Assembly: GCA_903928345.1 (NCBI GenBank)
Contig: CAIYQO010000278.1
Coordinates: 1 to 64,000 of the forward strand
Source: an uncultured bacterium
Lineage (GTDB): Bacteria; Armatimonadota; Hebobacteria; CAIYQO01
Direction of reading: 5' to 3'
Length of the DNA: 64,000 bases
Position numbers and translations under genes: made by a program. The stretch's first letter is position 1. Every line of letters starts with the position of its first letter. A model generated the notes under the pieces. It had not been told where the DNA came from and ran no database searches. It saw only the letters and a list, made by a program, of their open reading frames with translations. Below are positions 1 through 8,229 of the stretch, one piece after another.

Positions 1-32
1 CCGGCAGCTTACCGGCGGTCCGTCGCGTTTGC

Positions 33-1367
33 CTACAACCGCACCACCTTCGGGTCGGCGGTTTTGAAGGCGTTGCGGGTGTCGACGATGCGGCGGGCGT
101 GGGCCAGGATGAGCGCTTTGTCGTACCCCGTATGGTCGGTGATGAGCACCACACAGTCGGCGGCGGCCAGCGTGTCCGGGGTTAGCGGCACGGAGGCGCG
201 CCCGCGGTAGGTGGGCACGAAGGGGTCGGAGAAGCTCACCACGGCGCCATGCTTCGCCAACTCGTCGAAGATCGGCAGCGCCGGCGACTCGCGCAAATCA
301 TCGATGTCCTTCTTATACGCGAGCCCGAGCAGCAGTACCTGGGCGCCGCGGATGGACTTGCCCGTCTCGTTGACGGCGTCCACCACCATGCGCACCACGT
401 GCTCCGGCATGCCGTGGTTGATGCGTTCGGCCAGCTCGATGAAGCTCGCGTCGCTGCCCATCTCGCGCGCCTTCCAGGACAGGTAGTGCGGATCGATGGG
501 GATGCAGTGCCCGCCTACGCCCGGCCCGGGGTAGAAGGGCATGAAACCGAAGGGTTTGGACGACGCGGCGTCGATGGCCTGCCAGATATTGATGCCCATC
601 TTGTTAGCAATGAGCGCCAGCTCGTTGGCAAGGGCGATATTCACGTGGCGGAAGGTGTTTTCGATGAGTTTGGCCATCTCCGCCTCGCGCGGAGAGTCCA
701 CGCGCACCACGCGCTCGATCACCGCGCCGTAGAGCGCCGCGGCGAGCGCGCCCGCCGTCTCCCCGAGTCCGCCCACGACCTTCGGCGTATTCTCCACCCC
801 GAATTGCGGGTTGCCGGGGTCGATGCGCTCCGGCGAGAAGGCCACCTGCACATCGCTCCCCACCTGCAGCCCGCCCGACTCCAATATCGGCACCATCAGC
901 TCTTGGGTGGTGCCGGGGTAGGTGGTGCTTTCCAGGATGATGAGCTGCCCGCGGCGCAGGATGCCGGCGATGGTGCGGCTGGCGCTCTCGATAAAGCTGA
1001 GATCCGGCTGCCGGTTGCGCTGGCATGGGGTAGGCACGCAGATGATGATCGCGTCCGCCTCGCGCAGCGCCGCGGGATGGTCGGTGGCGCGGAAGCGCCC
1101 GGCCTCCGTCATCGCCGCCACGGTGTCCGCGGGCACGTCCAGGATGTATGACCCGCCGCCGGCAAGGGTGCCGATGCGCCCCTCGCTCACGTCGTAGCCG
1201 AGTACGGAAAACCCGCGCCGGGCAAAGGCCATCGCCAGCGGCAGGCCGACGTAGCCGAGTCCGATCACCGCCACCGTCGCCTGGGCTGCGTCGATGCGGG
1301 TCGCCAGCTCTGCCCACCGCGCCGTCGCCGTGGGATCGAGCGCCATCGTGTGTTCCCCATCCGCCAT
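33..1367 (-). CDS. Nucleotide-sugar 6-dehydrogenase (UDP-ManNAc/UDP-GlcNAc dehydrogenase family)
   Basis: A 444-residue cytoplasmic enzyme of the UDP-glucose/UDP-N-acetylmannosamine dehydrogenase family, which oxidises the C6 hydroxyl of a nucleotide sugar to a uronate with NAD+. The N-terminal Rossmann fold carries VIGLGYVGLPLA. The catalytic cysteine is in GGHCIPIDPHYL near residue 287, and the C-terminal UDP-binding domain carries LLGLAYKKDIDDLRESPA. The length is normal for the family. The frame is open far upstream, but I place the start at 1367 because GGAGGAGG lies 5 nt before that ATG. It is divergent from the Wza-like exporter at 1758, so it probably supplies an acidic sugar for surface polysaccharide. 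The exact sugar (ManNAc, GlcNAc or GalNAc) cannot be read from sequence alone. Confidence 0.9.
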   Translation of the reverse strand: MADGEHTMALDPTATARWAELATRIDAAQATVAVIGLGYVGLPLAMAFARRGFSVLGYDVSEGRIGTLAGGGSYILDVPADTVAAMTEAGRFRATDHPAALREADAIIICVPTPCQRNRQPDLSFIESASRTIAGILRRGQLIILESTTYPGTTQELMVPILESGGLQVGSDVQVAFSPERIDPGNPQFGVENTPKVVGGLGETAGALAAALYGAVIERVVRVDSPREAEMAKLIENTFRHVNIALANELALIANKMGINIWQAIDAASSKPFGFMPFYPGPGVGGHCIPIDPHYLSWKAREMGSDASFIELAERINHGMPEHVVRMVVDAVNETGKSIRGAQVLLLGLAYKKDIDDLRESPALPIFDELAKHGAVVSFSDPFVPTYRGRASVPLTPDTLAAADCVVLITDHTGYDKALILAHARRIVDTRNAFKTADPKVVRL

Positions 1368-1757
1368 GCCGGCCTCCTCCATGAAAAATCCATCATCCTC
1401 GCGGGGGGCGCGCCGATGAAACGAGAGCAATATACCCATGCCCTCCCGCGAATATCTACCCCCCTTTCCCGACAATTCTGCGGTTGGGCTCAGTTGTGCA
1501 CAACCTCCGGGTCGTCCGCACAGCGTTTCGGTGTTCCGTTCCGTGCCCCTCGGGAAGCCTATTTGTTCACTTCTCCCCGCCGCCGTCACAGGTCGTGGCC
1601 GGGGGTGGGGGGACGACAACAGGAAAAGGTTTGGCAACCGGACTATAAACCTCCGTCCCATCCCCTCTGCGGTTTGACGCCGATCATCACGGGTAAAAGT
1701 CGGGCGGTGCCCCCTCCAGTCCCGGACTCCCCCCGTGCCGTCCGAAGGATGTTATTC
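1368..1757. promoter_or_regulatory. Divergent intergenic region of the polysaccharide genes
   Basis: This 390-nt stretch separates the divergently transcribed sugar dehydrogenase and Wza-like exporter and must hold both promoters. The clearest element is a perfect 12-bp palindrome, GTTGTGCACAAC, at 1493-1504, which could be an operator. A weak -10-like TATAAA lies near 1643. I found no c-di-GMP riboswitch consensus and no gene. Confidence 0.35.
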
Positions 1758-2882
1758 ATGCGCGTCGCCCTGTTCGCTATCCTGGGCTGCGTGCTGCTTG
1801 CCGGCATGGCAGCGGCCCGCGCCGACTATCGGTTAGGCCCCGAAGACACCGTCACCGTGCTGGTGCAGCGCCACCCGGAGTTCTCCGGCGACTTCCTGAT
1901 CCCCCCCGGCGGGTCGCTGACCCTGCCCGGCGTGGGGCCGCTCGTCGCCGTGGGGCAAACGCCGGAGGCGCTGGCCGCCGCCATCACCGCCGGGCTGGCG
2001 CGCAAGCTGCTCAAGCCCGACGTCACCGTCACCCTGCGCCTGCCGCGGATGCAGCGCGTCTACGTGCTCGGTGCGGTGGCGAAACCGGGGGTGTATGACC
2101 TTAAGCCGGAGTGGCACGTCACCGAGGCGGTGGCCGCGGCGGGCGGGTTGATCGTAGAGCCGGCCGAGTGCACCGCCGCGCTGCAGCACGCCGCGGGCAC
2201 GCAAGCCGCCGTGGATATCGCCGCCGCGCTGCGCCACGCGCCGGACGCCGACCTGCCGCTGCAGCCCGGCGACGAATTGACCGTGACGCCGCTGCGCGTG
2301 GTGACGGTGCTGGTGGCGGGCAAGGTGCGCGCCCCCGGGAGCTACCTGGTGAAACAGGGCGACGGCGCGCTGGCGGCCATCGCGCTGGCGGGCGGCGCGC
2401 TGCCCGAAGCGGCACTGAGCCACGTGACGGTGGCCCACGCCGACGGCACCTCGTCCACCGCGAACCTGCTCGGTCCGCTGCGCGACGGCACGGGGCCGGG
2501 CGACGTGGCGCTGCGCGCCGGCGATCAGGTGGTGGTGCCGGAATCCATCGCGCGCATCGCCGTGCTGGGCCACGTCAACCTGCCGGGCTATTTCCCGTTG
2601 CCCGACGGCCGCACCCTCACCGTCTCCGACGCCCTCGGCCTCGCCAACGGCCCGGAGAATAAGCGCAGCGGTTTGAAATCGGTGGCCCTGCTGCACACCG
2701 CCAATGGCAAAGAGGAGCGTCGCGTGGTGAACCTGGCGCGCTTCTTCAAAACCGGCGACACCCGCGACAACCCCACCGTGCAGGCCGGCGACATTCTCTA
2801 CGTGCCGGAAACCGGCAAACCGGATTGGAACCTCGTCTGGTCGAGCCTGGCGACCGTCGTGGGCATCTGGCGGTTGTTATAA
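1758..2882 (+). CDS. Wza-like polysaccharide export protein (Poly_export/SLBB)
   Basis: A 374-residue secreted protein of the outer-membrane polysaccharide export (Wza/GumB-like) family. A signal peptide (MRVALFAILGCVLLAGMAAARA) is followed by the polysaccharide export domain (YRLGPEDTVTVLVQRHPEFS, then PPGGSLTLPGVGPL) and three SLBB-type repeats beginning at VYVLGAVAKPGVY, VLVAGKVRAPGSY and IAVLGHVNLPGYF. No lipobox cysteine is visible, unlike enterobacterial Wza. The start at 1758 is chosen because GAAGGA lies 9 nt upstream and the signal peptide begins there; an ATG at 1749 is in frame. The Wzc-like kinase follows 76 nt later, so the two should form an export operon. Confidence 0.88.
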   Translation: MRVALFAILGCVLLAGMAAARADYRLGPEDTVTVLVQRHPEFSGDFLIPPGGSLTLPGVGPLVAVGQTPEALAAAITAGLARKLLKPDVTVTLRLPRMQRVYVLGAVAKPGVYDLKPEWHVTEAVAAAGGLIVEPAECTAALQHAAGTQAAVDIAAALRHAPDADLPLQPGDELTVTPLRVVTVLVAGKVRAPGSYLVKQGDGALAAIALAGGALPEAALSHVTVAHADGTSSTANLLGPLRDGTGPGDVALRAGDQVVVPESIARIAVLGHVNLPGYFPLPDGRTLTVSDALGLANGPENKRSGLKSVALLHTANGKEERRVVNLARFFKTGDTRDNPTVQAGDILYVPETGKPDWNLVWSSLATVVGIWRLL

Positions 2883-2958
2883 CGAATGACGCCGCGGGAT
2901 TTTCGGTGATATGCTCCTTCCCCGAGAAGGACCGACAGGACATAGGGACAATATCGGT

Positions 2959-5124
2959 ATGACTCTCCAACACGATACGCACACTCCGCCGCCTCCCGAG
3001 ACGGCGGGCGAAGAGCAGGCCCTCAATCTGCGGGATTACCTGGCGATCTGCTACCGCCGGCGCCGTCTGCTCGTGACCGTCTTCGCCGTGGTGCTGACGC
3101 TGGGCTGCGTCTACATGGCGGTGTCGAAGCGCCAGTACGAATCCACGGCGCGCATCCTCATCGCGTCGAGCAAGGCGGGCAGCAACGATACCGATATCCC
3201 GCTACTCTCCGACCTGAAGGCGCTCACGGAGAACCGCTCGGTGGACACCCAGGTGGAAGTGATCTCCAGCAACGACCTGCTCGACGACGCCTTCGCCTCG
3301 CTGGACGACACCACGCGCACCCGCGGCTTCCGTCCCGACGTGAAGTTGCCCGAAGTGGTGAAGGTGGAGACCAAGCCGAATACCGACACCATCGACATCA
3401 CCGTCCACGCGTTAACGCCGCAGGCCGCCATGTGCTTCGCGAATCAGATCGCCGACACGTACTTCATCCGCGACCTCGAGCAGAGCAACCAGGCCACCCG
3501 CCAGGTGCGCAAGTACGTGGAAAAGAACATGACGAAGGTGCGCGAACAGTTGGCGACGGCCAACGTGGCACTGGCGGCGTATAAAACGCGCACCCACCTC
3601 TTCGCCCCCGACACGCAACTGGCGAAATTCGCCGAGCATCTGGCCTCGCTGCAACTCGACCTGGACACCGCCCGCGCCACCTTGTCCGCCACGCAACAGG
3701 CGCAGGGCGTGATCCGCGGCCAGCTCAAGGACGTGCCGCGGGAGATCATCGCCGACACCAACGTCACGAAAAACCCGCGCTTCGCCGCGATTGTAGAGAA
3801 GATCGACCAGTTGCACGCCGACCGCGTGACGCTGCTGCAGGAGTACCGTGCCGACGCCGACGAGGTGAAGGCCCTCGACCACCGCATCGCCGACCAGGAA
3901 GCGCAACTCAAAACGGCGGCGGAGACCATCGTGGCCTCCCAAACCCGCGCACACAATCCCGTGCAGGACGCCGTGCTGGGCAAGTATTTCGACAACGTCG
4001 CCACCATGGTTGCCACCGAGGCGCACATCCGCGTGGCCTCCTCCGAGCTGTCGCAGCGGGAGAAGGTGGCCGACGGCCTGCCCGACCGCCAGCGCGAGCT
4101 GACCGACTTGTTGCAGCAGTCCGCGCTGCTCGAATCCACCTATGAGATGCTCACGCAGAAGTACCACGCGCTGGTGCTGAGCGAGCAGGGCACGCTGCCT
4201 AACGGGCGCATGATCGACCGCGCGCGGCTGCAACGCATCCCGGTCGCCCCGCGTCCGCTGCGCACGGGGGTCTTCTTCCTCATCCTCGCGCTGCTGTCGG
4301 CGGGAGGCGCGGCCATGCTGCTCGAACGCCTGGACGACCGCGTGCACGACCAGGAAACCGCGGAAGGGCTCGCCGGCGCGAGCACCATGGCGATGATCCC
4401 CAACATGCCCGGGGAGAGCGGTCCGCTGCTCATCACGCGCGCGGGGCCGCACTCGCCGCTGCTGGAGAGCTTCCGTATCCTGCGTCACAATATCGGCTTC
4501 GCCGCCATCGACCGCCGGTTGAAGATTCTCGCGGTGTCCAGCTCCGGCCCGGGTGAGGGGAAATCCACCACCTGCGCCAACCTGGCGCTGGCCATGGCGA
4601 TGGACGGGAAGCGCGTGATCATTGTGGACTGCGACCTGCGCCGCCCCTCCATGCACACGCTGCTCGGGGTGTCGCGTGAGGTGGGGGTGACGAACGTGCT
4701 CACCGGCTCCAGCACGCTGGAGGAGGCGATCGTCTCCGGTGGCGTGCCCGGCCTGGACGTGTTGCCCACCGGCCCGCTGCCGCCCAACCCCACCGAGGTG
4801 CTCAACGCCCCCTCCACGCGCCGCCTCTTCACCGAGTTGGCGGAGCGCTACGACGTGGTGCTGGTGGACTGCCCGCCCAGCGCGGGCCTGAGTGACGTGC
4901 AGGTGATCTCGACGCTGGTCGACGGCCTGCTGCTGGTGGTGACGATCAACGAGACGCTGCGCGAACGCCTGCGCATCGCCATCCGCGCCCTCGCGCTGGC
5001 CGGCGCCCCGCTCATCGGCGTGGTCATCAACCGCCTGGACATGCGTCGCCAGGGCTACGGGTACTACTACTACTACTACGCCGAGGACGGCACCGGGGAG
5101 CGCAAGAAGAAGCGGCGGCGGTAG
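2959..5124 (+). CDS. Wzc-like polysaccharide co-polymerase / BY-type tyrosine kinase
   Basis: A 721-residue inner-membrane protein that sets polysaccharide chain length and autophosphorylates on tyrosine. Two membrane helices (about 37-55 and 436-455) bracket a long coiled-coil periplasmic Wzz/GNVR domain. The cytoplasmic BY-kinase has Walker A GPGEGKSTT (about 530), Walker A' VIIVDCDLRRP (about 553) and Walker B VVLVDCPP (about 632). The C-terminus carries the tyrosine cluster YGYYYYYYAEDG followed by a basic tail (KKKRRR). Six consecutive tyrosines are encoded by a perfect (TAC)6 tract at 5062-5079. It follows the Wza-like gene. The counteracting PHP-type phosphatase is probably the distant gene at 44844. 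The start at 2959 has AGGGAC upstream and precedes the first conserved residues. Confidence 0.92.
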   Translation: MTLQHDTHTPPPPETAGEEQALNLRDYLAICYRRRRLLVTVFAVVLTLGCVYMAVSKRQYESTARILIASSKAGSNDTDIPLLSDLKALTENRSVDTQVEVISSNDLLDDAFASLDDTTRTRGFRPDVKLPEVVKVETKPNTDTIDITVHALTPQAAMCFANQIADTYFIRDLEQSNQATRQVRKYVEKNMTKVREQLATANVALAAYKTRTHLFAPDTQLAKFAEHLASLQLDLDTARATLSATQQAQGVIRGQLKDVPREIIADTNVTKNPRFAAIVEKIDQLHADRVTLLQEYRADADEVKALDHRIADQEAQLKTAAETIVASQTRAHNPVQDAVLGKYFDNVATMVATEAHIRVASSELSQREKVADGLPDRQRELTDLLQQSALLESTYEMLTQKYHALVLSEQGTLPNGRMIDRARLQRIPVAPRPLRTGVFFLILALLSAGGAAMLLERLDDRVHDQETAEGLAGASTMAMIPNMPGESGPLLITRAGPHSPLLESFRILRHNIGFAAIDRRLKILAVSSSGPGEGKSTTCANLALAMAMDGKRVIIVDCDLRRPSMHTLLGVSREVGVTNVLTGSSTLEEAIVSGGVPGLDVLPTGPLPPNPTEVLNAPSTRRLFTELAERYDVVLVDCPPSAGLSDVQVISTLVDGLLLVVTINETLRERLRIAIRALALAGAPLIGVVINRLDMRRQGYGYYYYYYAEDGTGERKKKRRR

Positions 5125-5128
5125 GCCG

Positions 5129-5848
5129 TCACTCCTCCCCCATCACCGCGCCGACGATGAACTCGGTCCCGTCGGCGGCACGGCAGAAGAAGGCCCACAG
5201 GCGGCCGGGCGTCCAGGGCGCGTGGGGATCGGTCACCTGCTGCCCGGGCGCCAGCGCCTCCCGCGTCAGGTGGAACCAGTGGTAGAAGTCGTCGCGGGTG
5301 AAGAACTGCCCGGTGGTGGTGGAGAGCGTGAAGCGCGCGCCGTCCGGCTGGTAGCTGCCGTATTGCAACACGATCACGGGGTCCGCCGAGGCGTTTTCCA
5401 CGTGGATGGCGCCGCGGGGGCGGGTGGGGTCGCGGGTGAAGGTGACGCGCACCGGCGCGTCATCGGCCAGCATCGCCCGCGTTAACGCGGCGCGCGGCAA
5501 CACCAGATCGTCATCGTCGAGGGTGAGCCCCTTGGGCAGCGGGGCGAAGGGGTGCAGCGAGGCGATCACCTCGCCGGATTTCGTGGCCACCAGGAAGGCC
5601 TGCACCTGCGCCAACGCGACGCGGCGTGCGCCCAGGAGTAGCAACCCGCTGCGGGCATCCACCCCCACCAGCGGCGCCCAGCGCGCCGGCGTCTCCAGCG
5701 GCAGGCCGATGAAGATGCGCACCTGCGTGTGCCGCGCCAGAAACGGGCTCAGCCGCGTGGCGGCATCCACCGGAACCCGCGTTCGCAGCTTCCGCACCAG
5801 CAGCACCCCGAGCACGCACACCAGCACCACGCCGAAGAGGCCATACAT
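5129..5848 (-). CDS. Single-pass membrane protein, unknown function
   Basis: A 239-residue protein I do not recognise. One N-terminal membrane helix (about residues 3-20, LFGVVLVCVLGVLLV) is followed by a basic stretch (RKLRTR) and a soluble domain of about 215 residues, probably cytoplasmic by the positive-inside rule. AAGGAG lies 9 nt before the ATG. It converges on the Wzc-like kinase with only 4 nt between stop codons and runs head-to-tail with the next membrane-protein gene, 24 nt upstream. The two may form a short operon. No catalytic motif is evident. Confidence 0.7.
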   Translation of the reverse strand: MYGLFGVVLVCVLGVLLVRKLRTRVPVDAATRLSPFLARHTQVRIFIGLPLETPARWAPLVGVDARSGLLLLGARRVALAQVQAFLVATKSGEVIASLHPFAPLPKGLTLDDDDLVLPRAALTRAMLADDAPVRVTFTRDPTRPRGAIHVENASADPVIVLQYGSYQPDGARFTLSTTTGQFFTRDDFYHWFHLTREALAPGQQVTDPHAPWTPGRLWAFFCRAADGTEFIVGAVMGEE

Positions 5849-5872
5849 CCCACGCCGCTCCTTCGGCGGGTA

Positions 5873-6316
5873 TTATAGCATACCAGGGCTAACTTCCGCG
5901 CCCCGCGCTTTCCAGTAGGCCCCGCTGCCGGCGAGCAGCGCGATGCCGATGACCAGGTAGAGGATGCCCACGGCGCCGACGAGGTGCCAGTGCGCGCCGG
6001 CCCAGCGCAGGGCGATGCCCAGCGCCATCATGCCCGCGATGAGCAGGTACATGGCGGGGCTGTACATCCGCCACCACGGGGTGCGTGCATCGAGGGCGCG
6101 AATGCGCGCCACCGAGCGGCCCGCCGAGCGCCCGAGCACCCAGACCCCCTTGCCCACCCCCAACAGCGCCGCCAGCGGCAGGATCACCGCCAGCCACGCG
6201 TGGGTGTGCAGGTCGGCCAGCACCCACACCGTGCCGCGCGCGGTGATCATGCACCCCACCAGTACCCACACCACCGCGGCGTGGACGATATGCTGCTCAC
6301 GACTGACATACCACAT
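5873..6316 (-). CDS. Four-helix integral membrane protein, unknown function
   Basis: A roughly 147-residue protein with four predicted membrane helices (around HAAVVWVLVGCMI, WLAVILPLAALLGVG, YLLIAGMMALGIAL and GAVGILYLVIGIAL). A basic cytoplasmic loop (GRSAGRSVARIR) lies between helices two and three. I do not recognise the family. The frame stays open to 6388, but that extension enters an intergenic repeat, so ATG 6316 is preferred although it lacks a clear ribosome binding site. The sequence TATGGTATACT just upstream resembles a -10 region and could give a very short leader. It is likely co-transcribed with the gene ending at 5129. Confidence 0.6.
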   Translation of the reverse strand: MWYVSREQHIVHAAVVWVLVGCMITARGTVWVLADLHTHAWLAVILPLAALLGVGKGVWVLGRSAGRSVARIRALDARTPWWRMYSPAMYLLIAGMMALGIALRWAGAHWHLVGAVGILYLVIGIALLAGSGAYWKARGAEVSPGML

Positions 6317-6334
6317 CGGCGGAAGTATACCATA

Positions 6335-6591
6335 GCGCGCTTCCGCGCGCTCGAGATGTGCAATTAAGCTCGCTTCGCCTTCCTGCACGCGCCCCCATTC
6401 CCCGCCTTTCCCCCTGGAGGGAAGGGAGGATACGGGTGGAAAATCGCGCGCAGGCGCTGAAAACCCACCCAGGTGCTCCCCTCTCCCAGCCGAGTCGTGC
6501 GAGACGCCCGGGGGAGGGGCGGGGGTGGGGTCCGCGTGTAGGCGGACGTATCAAACTTTATTTGCCAGCAGCGCGCTTCCGCGCGCTCGAG
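6335..6591. repeat. Dispersed GC-rich element C (copy 1) between 21-bp direct repeats
   Basis: The stretch about 6365-6556 is related to the reverse complement of 61491-61720. Shared blocks include CTCTCCCAGCCGAGTCGTGC and GGTCCGCGTGTAGGCGGACG. Exact 21-bp direct repeats (GCGCGCTTCCGCGCGC then TCGAG) at 6335-6355 and 6571-6591 flank the unit. No coding function is evident. It fills the gap between the membrane protein and the PilT-like gene. Confidence 0.75.
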
Positions 6592-6611
6592 TCGTCCCAT
6601 CCTGGCGTGGA

Positions 6612-7712
6612 TTAGCGCAACGGGTTGCGCTCCAGCATCGTCCAGCCGGCCTGTTCGATGCGCGCGGAGACCGGGCAGACGAAGCGCTCGGGAAAGCGCA
6701 CCTTGTTCTGCGCCGTCTCGCAGGTGATCTTGCCCGCCTTCACCAGCCCCTCCAGCGCCTTGTCCAGCGTCTGCATCCCCAGCGACGCGCCCGTCTCCAT
6801 CTGCGAATAGACCTGCTCGAAGTGCGACGAGCGGATGAGGTTGCGCACGCCGTCGGTGGCAACGAGCACCTCCGCCGCCAGCACACGCGAGTCGCCGCGC
6901 GCCGCGGGCAGCAACGTCTGTGCCACCACGCCTTGCAGACAATCGGCGAGCTGTGCCGCGAGCATCCCCTGCTGGGCGGCGGGGAAGACGTCCAGGATAC
7001 GGTGCAGCGCCTGGGTGGCGTGGCTGGTATGCATCGTCGCCAGCACCAGGTGCCCCGTCTCCGCCGCGGTGACCGCGGTGGCGATGGTGTCCAGGTCGAG
7101 CATCTCGCCGACCACGATCACGTTGGGATCCTGGCGCAGCGCGTTCTTCAGCGCCACGGCGAAGGACGGCGTGTCGCTGCCGATCTCCCGCTGCTTGATA
7201 AAGCTGCGCTGCGAGGTGTGCACGTATTCGATGGGGTCCTCGATGGAGACGACCAGCGCCTCGCGTTCGCGGTTGATCAGGTTGACCATGGCGGCGAGGG
7301 TGGTGGTCTTGCCCATGCCCACCGCGCCGGTCACCAGCACCAGCCCGTTGGGCCGCATGGCGAGTTGCCCCACCACGGCGGGCAGCCCGAGGCTCTGCAG
7401 CGTGGGGATTTCGCGCGGGATGCGCCGAATGGCTGCCTCCAGCGCGCCCTTCTGGCGGTGGATATTGATGCGGAAGCGGTCGCCGTCGGGCAGGTCGCGC
7501 GCCACGTTGATGTCGTTGTCGCGCTCCAGCGCCGCCCGCTGCTCCGCGGTCAGGATACCGAGCAACATCGCGGACAGCTCCGCCTCGCCGAGACGATCCA
7601 CCACCGAGCGCTGCAAATTCCCATGCAACCGCACCACCGGCGGCTCGTCCTTCATCAGATGCAAGTCGGACGCCTGCATCTCCTGGCACATGCGCAGAAT
7701 GTCATCCAGCAT
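6612..7712 (-). CDS. pilT: PilT-like twitching motility ATPase
   Basis: A 366-residue cytoplasmic hexameric ATPase of the PilT family, expected to drive type IV pilus retraction. An N-terminal PAS-like domain (DLHLMKDEPPVVRLHG, FRINIHRQKGALEAAIRRIP) precedes the RecA-like core with Walker A GAVGMGKTTT (about 128), Asp box VVSIEDPIEYVH, Walker B VIVVGEMLDLDT (about 197) and His box GHLVLATMHTSHA. The usual GEMRD arginine is replaced by leucine. The start at 7712 has GAAGGGGG 6 nt upstream; the longer open frame has no such site. A second PilT-type ATPase is at 24469 and a prepilin at 16054, so pilus genes are scattered through the window. Confidence 0.88.
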   Translation of the reverse strand: MLDDILRMCQEMQASDLHLMKDEPPVVRLHGNLQRSVVDRLGEAELSAMLLGILTAEQRAALERDNDINVARDLPDGDRFRINIHRQKGALEAAIRRIPREIPTLQSLGLPAVVGQLAMRPNGLVLVTGAVGMGKTTTLAAMVNLINREREALVVSIEDPIEYVHTSQRSFIKQREIGSDTPSFAVALKNALRQDPNVIVVGEMLDLDTIATAVTAAETGHLVLATMHTSHATQALHRILDVFPAAQQGMLAAQLADCLQGVVAQTLLPAARGDSRVLAAEVLVATDGVRNLIRSSHFEQVYSQMETGASLGMQTLDKALEGLVKAGKITCETAQNKVRFPERFVCPVSARIEQAGWTMLERNPLR

Positions 7713-7870
7713 ACGAGCCCCCTTCGCGGTTCCCAACTCGGCGGTTTGTTTATATGATACCAGAAATGGAGAATTTGTAAACGGGTAACTTGCAGGGACT
7801 GTCCTAATACGGTTCACTTTAGCGTTCCGCGCCTCCCGGCGCGGCCCCCTATCGGCGTTAGTTTCTACGA

Positions 7871-8119
7871 ACCGTTCGCCTGTTTTCCCACCCGACGATA
7901 AATCGTCGGGCTACCGGCTGCGCCCCATGAATGGGGCTTTGGTAGTCTCCGCAAGGTAGTGTTCATGTTCGGTAGTCTTCATTATGCTCGAAAATGTCGT
8001 CCCCGTCGGAAACCTACCGGACGAATAACCATAAAAACAGGTTCATGCACGCTTGAGAAGCCCCTTTCAAGGGGCGCAGCCGGTAGCCTGACGATTTATC
8101 GTCGGGTCGGAGAACAGGC
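7871..8119. repeat. Palindromic doublet A1 (REPIN-like)
   Basis: Two inverted arms flank a 105-nt unrelated spacer. The left arm holds hairpin CCCGACGATAAATCGTCGGG (7891-7910), then CTACC...GGTAG enclosing CCCCATGAATGGGG (to 7945). The right arm (8051-8106) is its imperfect reverse complement, with CCCCTTTCAAGGGG and hairpin CCTGACGATTTATCGTCGGG. It occupies most of the 517-nt gap 7713-8229 between the divergent pilT and giant secreted-protein genes. The remainder holds no gene. Confidence 0.85.
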
Positions 8120-8229
8120 AAGCCTTCACGGTAAGTTGACGCCGATGCCCCCCTCCCCCCGCCGCTTATACGCGCAAGCGGCAGGAAGAGGGCGGCGGGT
8201 AGCGAAAGAAACGGGGACGAGGTGGGCGT

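Noticed and set aside
249-1151. Long plus-strand ORF inside the nucleotide-sugar dehydrogenase
   Set aside because: It is an antisense shadow with Arg/His-rich low-complexity translation and no family motifs. The minus frame carries all the dehydrogenase signatures.
1590-1757. c-di-GMP (GEMM) riboswitch before the polysaccharide exporter
   Set aside because: A GGTTTGGCAACCGG stretch looked suggestive, but the conserved GEMM core sequences and their order are absent.
6335-8119. CRISPR-like array from repeated palindromes
   Set aside because: The repeats are few, inverted rather than direct, and irregularly placed. No cas genes are present.
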